Source: JANRLJ01 sp033762735
Lineage (GTDB): Bacteria; Chloroflexota; Anaerolineae; Aggregatilineales; Phototrophicaceae
DNA: 47,739 nt
Assembly (NCBI GenBank): GCA_033762735.1
Contig: JANRLJ010000094.1
Coordinates: 1-47,739, forward strand
Direction of reading: 5' to 3'
Shown: positions 43,935-47,739 of the stretch, piece by piece
Layout of the letters: each line of letters begins with the position of its first letter
Numbering within the stretch: position 1 is the first letter of the stretch
Program-made: the position numbers and the translations under genes
Notes under the pieces: generated by a model
The model's database searches: none
Seen by the model: the letters and a program-made list of their open reading frames with translations, nothing else
What the model was told of the DNA's origin: nothing

Positions 43935-45026
43935 TTATGAACGCACGTCCACCCGAACACGATGCCAGGCGTTGTTCATGTAACCCTTGAAATTCCAGGT
44001 ATCGCGCAGGTGTTCGGGCATGAGGTGGCCGCCTGTATCGGTCGCGCGCACCATCAGTTCATACACCCCCGGCACGAAGTCGATCTCCACCTGCCATAAG
44101 CGCCAGGCATAGGGCGCGTCATGCTCGCCGAGCAGCGCATTCATCCAGGTCTGCCCGCCGTCGATGGAGAGTTCCACCCGTTCCAGCCGTTCGCCGTCGG
44201 TGGCAAGGCCGAACCCGCGCACGGTGTGGCGTCCGGGGCGCAGCGTTTCCCCTGGCTGTGGACAGCAGATAGCGGCATTCACGATCAGCCCGCCGAGCAT
44301 GGGCGCGTTCCCCCAGTCTGCCGTGTCCTCGCTCACATTCGGGGGGAACCACCTGTAAGCCGCCGACTGATAATAATTGTCCGATGGCTCGGCCTGCACG
44401 ATGATCTCGGTCAGCCATTTGACACTGCGCGCACCGATGTAACCGGGCACAAGGCCGCGCACCGGGAAGCCATGTGCCGGGGGGAGCGGCTGATCGTTCA
44501 TGGCATACGCCAGCAGCACATCGCTGTTGAGCGCCTTTTCCAGCGGAATACTCGCGCCGAAGCCAAAAGTCGCCCCGTCCTTTTTGATTTGATCGGCACC
44601 CACGAAGGCGATATGTGCCGCTCCGGGGTCGATCTCCGCTTCCGCCAGTACATCGCGCAGCAGTACTCCACGCCATTCCGCCGTGCTGATCGCTTCCAGA
44701 TTCCAGGGCACTTCGCCTTTTATTTCACCGATGGGCAGCAGTTCCTCCCGGCGGTTGCCCGCACACATCAGCGTGGCGGGGAGGCTGTGCGCCGGGTAGC
44801 GATTTTTCAGTTCATCGAGGGTCAGCGTCAGCGGATTTTTAACCATGCCACCCACGCTTAGGCGATAAGCGGCGGGGTCAAGGTCGGGAACGGCAGCATG
44901 GTTGCGGACGAAAAACAGGTCGTTGGGCGTAAGAAAGCTGCTACACTGCGGGTCGGGCTGTGGCCCGGCGTTGAGGGGGTCTTCTTCCCGGACGATCATG
45001 GCCGGGTTCTTGCCAGATGGGGACAT
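43935..45026 (-). CDS. Molybdenum sulfite oxidase family protein
   Basis: The 363-residue protein has the molybdopterin domain of the sulfite oxidase family: LFFVRNHAAVP (39-48), molybdenum-ligand Cys88 in PATLMCAGNRREE, GFGASIPLEKAL, and HGFPVRGLVPGYIGARSVKW. The C-terminal Mo-co dimerisation domain follows (RGFGLATDGERLERVELSID, GGQTWMNALL). There is no heme domain, and no signal peptide, so it acts in the cytoplasm or needs other export. Other substrates of the family, such as nitrate, are unlikely without the cytochrome domain. It follows ssuD on the same strand, so it may oxidise sulfite released from sulfonates. Confidence 0.9.
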   Translation of the reverse strand: MSPSGKNPAMIVREEDPLNAGPQPDPQCSSFLTPNDLFFVRNHAAVPDLDPAAYRLSVGGMVKNPLTLTLDELKNRYPAHSLPATLMCAGNRREELLPIGEIKGEVPWNLEAISTAEWRGVLLRDVLAEAEIDPGAAHIAFVGADQIKKDGATFGFGASIPLEKALNSDVLLAYAMNDQPLPPAHGFPVRGLVPGYIGARSVKWLTEIIVQAEPSDNYYQSAAYRWFPPNVSEDTADWGNAPMLGGLIVNAAICCPQPGETLRPGRHTVRGFGLATDGERLERVELSIDGGQTWMNALLGEHDAPYAWRLWQVEIDFVPGVYELMVRATDTGGHLMPEHLRDTWNFKGYMNNAWHRVRVDVRS

Positions 45027-45137
45027 TCGTTTCGTCTCTTTACCTGATAAAAGTCTTCATCAGTAGGGACATGGTGCGCCATGCCCCCAACAAACACCAC
45101 AGCTCTTATGGAGAGAGGGTGAGGTTTTCTTATAAAA
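45027..45137. repeat. Intergenic region with a GTGCGC-centred palindrome and half a CCCTCACCCC repeat
   Basis: GTAGGGACATGGTGCGCCATG continues with CCCCCAAC at 45063-45090. Its GTGCGC centre is like those at the ends of the mobile elements, yet here it is single. TTATGGAGAGAGGGTGAGG at 45107-45125 is the right half of the other repeat. Confidence 0.65.
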
Positions 45138-46259
45138 TTACTGCCACGTCTGCGGGATCAGGTCACTGTGGAACACTTCATCGCGCTGGCGGGCGGCTTC
45201 GCGCCAGGCCGGGATGCGCGGCAGCAGCAGTTCGGCCACCTGATAGGCCTCTTCCAGATGCGGGTAGCTGGACATGATGAACTTGTCCACGCCAATGTCC
45301 ATATATTCCTGAATCCGTTCGGCCAGCGTGTCGGCATCACCGACCAGCGCCGTACCGAGTCCCTTGTTGACCAGTCCCGGTCCCGCCCACAGGTTCGGGC
45401 TGATTTCCAGCGTATCGCGCCCGCGCCCGGCTTCGTGCAGCGCGACCATGCGCCCTTGCCCGTGCGAGTCAAAGCGGCTCAGATGCGCCTGCCGTTCGGC
45501 GATTACATCGTCCGTCGCATAGCGCAGGGTTCTTTCTGCCGCTTCCCAGGCCTCTTCCGCACGTTCCCGCACGAATACATGCACTCGCAGCCCGACTTCC
45601 ACCGTGCGGCCATAGGCGGCGGCGCGCGACCGCACATCCTCAATCTTGGCCTTGATTGCGGCAGGCGGTTCGGCCAGCGTCAGATAGGTGTTGGCGTGCT
45701 TAGCGGCGACGTTATGCCCCGCCGGGGATGACCCACCGAAGAACAGCGGCGGATAAGGACGCTGCACTGGGGGCATCAGCAGTTTGCCGCCCTTGATCTG
45801 CAAATGCTTGCCCTCGAAGTCGATGGAGTCACCGGTAAACAACTGGCGGTAGATTTCGCAGAATTCATCGGTGACTTCGTAGCGTTCGTCGTGAGTCAGG
45901 AAGGTGCCATCGCCCGCCAGTTCAACCGGATCGCCACCCGTGATGATGTTGATGAGAAGGCGCCCATTGGAGAGGCGGTCGAAGGTCGCGGCCATCCGTG
46001 CGGCCAGCGTGGGCGAGATGCTGCCGGGGCGCATGGCGATCAGGAATTTCATGCGCTTGGTTTCGGGGATCAGGGTCGAGGCCAGAACCCAGCTATCTTC
46101 GCAGCCCGCTCCTGTAGGCAGCAGCGCCCCGGTAAAGCCCAGGCCGTCAATCGTCTTGGCAACGGCGGAAAGGTACGTGTGGCTGGTCAGGCGGCGGTGT
46201 TCCTGGGTGCCGAGATAGCGGTTGTCGCCATGACCGGGGATGAACCATAAAACTTCCAT
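45138..46259 (-). CDS. ssuD: FMNH2-dependent alkanesulfonate monooxygenase
   Basis: The protein has 373 residues and the luciferase-like TIM-barrel fold. It starts with LWFIPGHGDNRYLGT and includes GFTGALLPTGAGCEDSWVLA, FLIAMRPGSISPTLAARMAA, LINIITGGDPVELAGDG, PPLFFGGSSPAGHNVAAKHA and HGQGRMVALHEAGRGRDTLE, close to SsuD of proteobacteria. It cleaves alkanesulfonates to aldehyde and sulfite in the cytoplasm, using reduced FMN from a reductase such as SsuE, which is not in the window. The start has AGGAG eight bases upstream. The downstream sulfite oxidase gene may handle the sulfite. Confidence 0.95.
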   Translation of the reverse strand: MEVLWFIPGHGDNRYLGTQEHRRLTSHTYLSAVAKTIDGLGFTGALLPTGAGCEDSWVLASTLIPETKRMKFLIAMRPGSISPTLAARMAATFDRLSNGRLLINIITGGDPVELAGDGTFLTHDERYEVTDEFCEIYRQLFTGDSIDFEGKHLQIKGGKLLMPPVQRPYPPLFFGGSSPAGHNVAAKHANTYLTLAEPPAAIKAKIEDVRSRAAAYGRTVEVGLRVHVFVRERAEEAWEAAERTLRYATDDVIAERQAHLSRFDSHGQGRMVALHEAGRGRDTLEISPNLWAGPGLVNKGLGTALVGDADTLAERIQEYMDIGVDKFIMSSYPHLEEAYQVAELLLPRIPAWREAARQRDEVFHSDLIPQTWQ

Positions 46260-46391
46260 GATGGTACTCCTAAGAAAAAAATGTGGTGTTGCAATTCAGG
46301 CTCTATTGTAGACCCGATTAAGCGCGGTTTCGATCAAGAAATTTTTGGCATTTTGTAGAAGCGATTTTGCAAATTCACATTTGCGGTACAG

Positions 46392-46615
46392 GTAGGGGTG
46401 ACGCGCACGTCGCCCCATGCGTACCAAGATAAGAAATGTGAGCTTTTAAGAACCTCCCCCACCCCTAAATCCCCTCCCCCAGAAAGTGCGGGGGAGGGGA
46501 CTTGACTCCCCTTCTCCCTGCGAAGCAATGGGAGAGGGGGCCGGGGGGTGAGGGCAAGGATAAAAAGGATACGCTTAACTCGGTGTATATGGGGCGACGC
46601 GCACGTCGCCCGTAC
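46392..46615. mobile_element. Non-autonomous element flanked by two copies of one palindrome (element C)
   Basis: Left: GTAGGGGTGACGCGCACG and TCGCCCC, followed inward by ATGCGTACCAAGATAAG. Right, on the minus strand: GTACGGGCGACGTGCGCG and TCGCCCC, followed by ATATACACCGAGTTAAG. The GACGCGCACGTCGCCC core is in the same orientation at both ends. The inner ends are diverged copies of those of the IS4-like element. The 174-base core holds a CCCTCACCCC-type repeat at 46453-46556 with two hairpins. No gene is present. Confidence 0.6.
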
Positions 46616-46718
46616 AATGCCCATTTTTGAAATACGTTGTAAATACAGCCAAGTGAGAAAGCGTGCCATCGTGCATTTTCTTTTTGACTGTCATCGTGTC
46701 CGATTCGCCGAATCGCCC

Positions 46719-47201
46719 CTACTTCCCCCGCACCTCATCGGCATAATAGCGCAGCGCACGCCTATAGGCCGGATAAAAATCCGGTACGTCCAGCGTTATC
46801 GTCAGCACTTCGGCCAGCGCATCGCCCGCCCTGCCCGCACTGAACAACGCCAGCGCATAGAACGCCCGCATCGCCCGATCATCCGGGAAGCGTTCGCTCC
46901 CCTGCCGCAGCAGTTCAAGCGCTTCTTCAAACTGGCCGATGTTACGCAGCGTGCTGCCCAACTGAATGTGATAGTACAGCAGGTATTCGTCCGTCACCCC
47001 CAGTTCATAGGCGCGGCGATAGTGGGGCACAGCTTCCGCCTCGCGCCCGGCAAAGTCATACGCCCCGGCCACTTCAAAGCGGACGCGGGGATGATCGGGA
47101 TACTGCTCCGCCAGCGCCAGGAAATAATCAATGGCCTGCTGTTCGTTTCCCTCTTTTTCCAGTTCCAGTCCACGTTCAATTGCTGCGTTGATGTCGTCCA
47201 T
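46719..47201 (-). CDS. Tetratricopeptide repeat protein
   Basis: The 160-residue protein consists of about four TPR units: ALELEKEGNEQQAIDYFLAL-like residues 5-33, VRFEVAGAYDFAGREAEAVP, LYYHIQLGSTLRNIGQFEEA and MRAFYALALFSAGRAGDALA, with the typical Gly/Ala spacing. The end (FYPAYRRALRYYADEVRG) fits the TPR_5 type proteins of Firmicutes and Chloroflexota. It is a cytoplasmic scaffold without catalytic residues. The start has AAAGG six bases upstream. The gene stands alone and its partner is unknown. Confidence 0.9.
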   Translation of the reverse strand: MDDINAAIERGLELEKEGNEQQAIDYFLALAEQYPDHPRVRFEVAGAYDFAGREAEAVPHYRRAYELGVTDEYLLYYHIQLGSTLRNIGQFEEALELLRQGSERFPDDRAMRAFYALALFSAGRAGDALAEVLTITLDVPDFYPAYRRALRYYADEVRGK

Positions 47202-47739
47202 GTTCAGCCTTTTACTTCAAATCTGTTTCATCCGGTACGGTCACAACCCGCTGCGACACTCAACAGCAATTTTTGAAGTAAGTTTCCCGCCAGTGGCTAA
47301 AGCCAACTGGCTCCCAAAAGACAAGCCCGCTAAAGGGGCTAAAAAGCTCACTAAGGCTCATTAACAGCGCCTTTAGTGCGCTTGGTGGTTTGGAGCCGCA
47401 CGTTTTAACGTGTGGCGGAGTGATGTGAACCTTCATACCCTCATGCGAACGAAAATGAATAAAGTCGTGTTCAGAGAGTATGTCGAACGTTAACCATCCC
47501 TATGGTTTTCTGTGGCGTTTTAGGGTAAAGTGTAGGTGTGTCTAATGTAACTTCAGGCTCCCCCCTTTTGTGGATTTGGAGCCAACGGCATACGACACAA
47601 GGCAGCTTAACAACGGAATATAGCGCGTTGCCTGCCGAAAATCGTGGCGGGTGTAAAATATTCAACGTGTCCATGAAGTAATCCCGAACGCATTCAGCAA
47701 CGGGATAGGGGGTGCAGTAGTTCATCCCATGCGGGTTTA
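47202..47739. other. Intergenic region with a cluster of hairpins, no convincing gene
   Basis: From about 47287 to 47425 several hairpins follow each other: CAGTTGGCTTTAGCCACTG on the minus strand (47289-47312), AGCCCGCTAAAGGGGCT (47323-47341), GCGCCTTTAGTGCGC (47366-47381) and CCGCACGTTTTAACGTGTGG (47396-47415). They resemble the hairpins in the core of element A. An 84-codon minus-strand frame (47471-47725) has no family likeness and no binding site; I do not call it a gene. The right part of the window shows no further feature. Confidence 0.5.

Noticed and set aside
46334..46669. A 111-codon frame with LTPRPPLPLLRREKGS
   Set aside because: This peptide is the translation of the dispersed CCCTCACCCC repeat within element C, not a protein.
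47471..47725. An 84-codon minus-strand frame at the right edge
   Set aside because: No ribosome binding site, no family likeness, and surrounded by hairpin repeats; insufficient to call a gene.

Overview
The window is a stretch of GC-rich bacterial chromosome that most resembles a Chloroflexota genome of the Anaerolineae type. This rests on protein style, not on a marker gene: long Thr/Pro-rich linkers of the PTATP/TQTA kind, acidic low-complexity membrane proteins, an ECF sigma factor paired with a membrane WD40 protein, a MutL-family ATPase far from any mutase, and abundant short intergenic palindromes. No rRNA or ribosomal protein is present, so the assignment is an inference.

Layout. 1-2640: an ECF sigma factor operon (minus strand) with two or three polytopic membrane proteins. 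2780-6850: a peptide/oligopeptide ABC importer (binding protein, OppB-like, OppC-like) without ATPases. 6960-11610: a carbohydrate ABC importer (binding protein, an enlarged MalF-like and an enlarged MalG-like permease), also without an ATPase. 11870-12130: a non-autonomous mobile element. 12370-15260: a second ECF sigma factor and a membrane-anchored beta-propeller protein. 15330-16160: SurE. 16535-27260: one long minus-strand block of seven mostly unrecognised envelope genes around a MutL-family ASKHA ATPase. 27435-30110: a short-chain dehydrogenase and a Baeyer-Villiger-type monooxygenase. 30206-30277: tRNA-Lys(UUU). 30370-33670: a membrane thioredoxin-like protein, a secreted HExxH metalloprotease, a XisI-like protein, and an AT-richer two-gene DUF2335 cassette. 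33908-35452: a kinase/response-regulator fusion. 35590-39510: a membrane glycoside hydrolase and a GT39-like glycosyltransferase. 39485-42282: a lipoprotein intradiol dioxygenase, a ModA/sulfite-oxidase-like fusion and a PadR regulator. 42327-43756: an IS4-like element. 43935-46259: sulfite oxidase and SsuD. 46719-47201: a TPR protein.

The sulfur genes form a sensible route: SsuD releases sulfite from alkanesulfonates, the neighbouring molybdenum sulfite oxidase can detoxify it, and a ModA-like protein nearby could relate to molybdate. The two importers must borrow ATPases encoded elsewhere.

The two most unusual things are these. (1) The block 16535-27260 puts a MutL-type ATPase with large, acidic, repeat-bearing membrane proteins and a possible sortase-like substrate; it looks like an undescribed envelope complex. 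(2) Intergenic palindromes bounded by GTAGGGGC/GCCCCTAC occur at more than a dozen places. One IS4-like element and two non-autonomous elements each sit between two same-strand copies of one such palindrome, which suggests an element that inserts into, and duplicates, palindromes. Its transposase is split by a -1 shift at an A7 heptamer.
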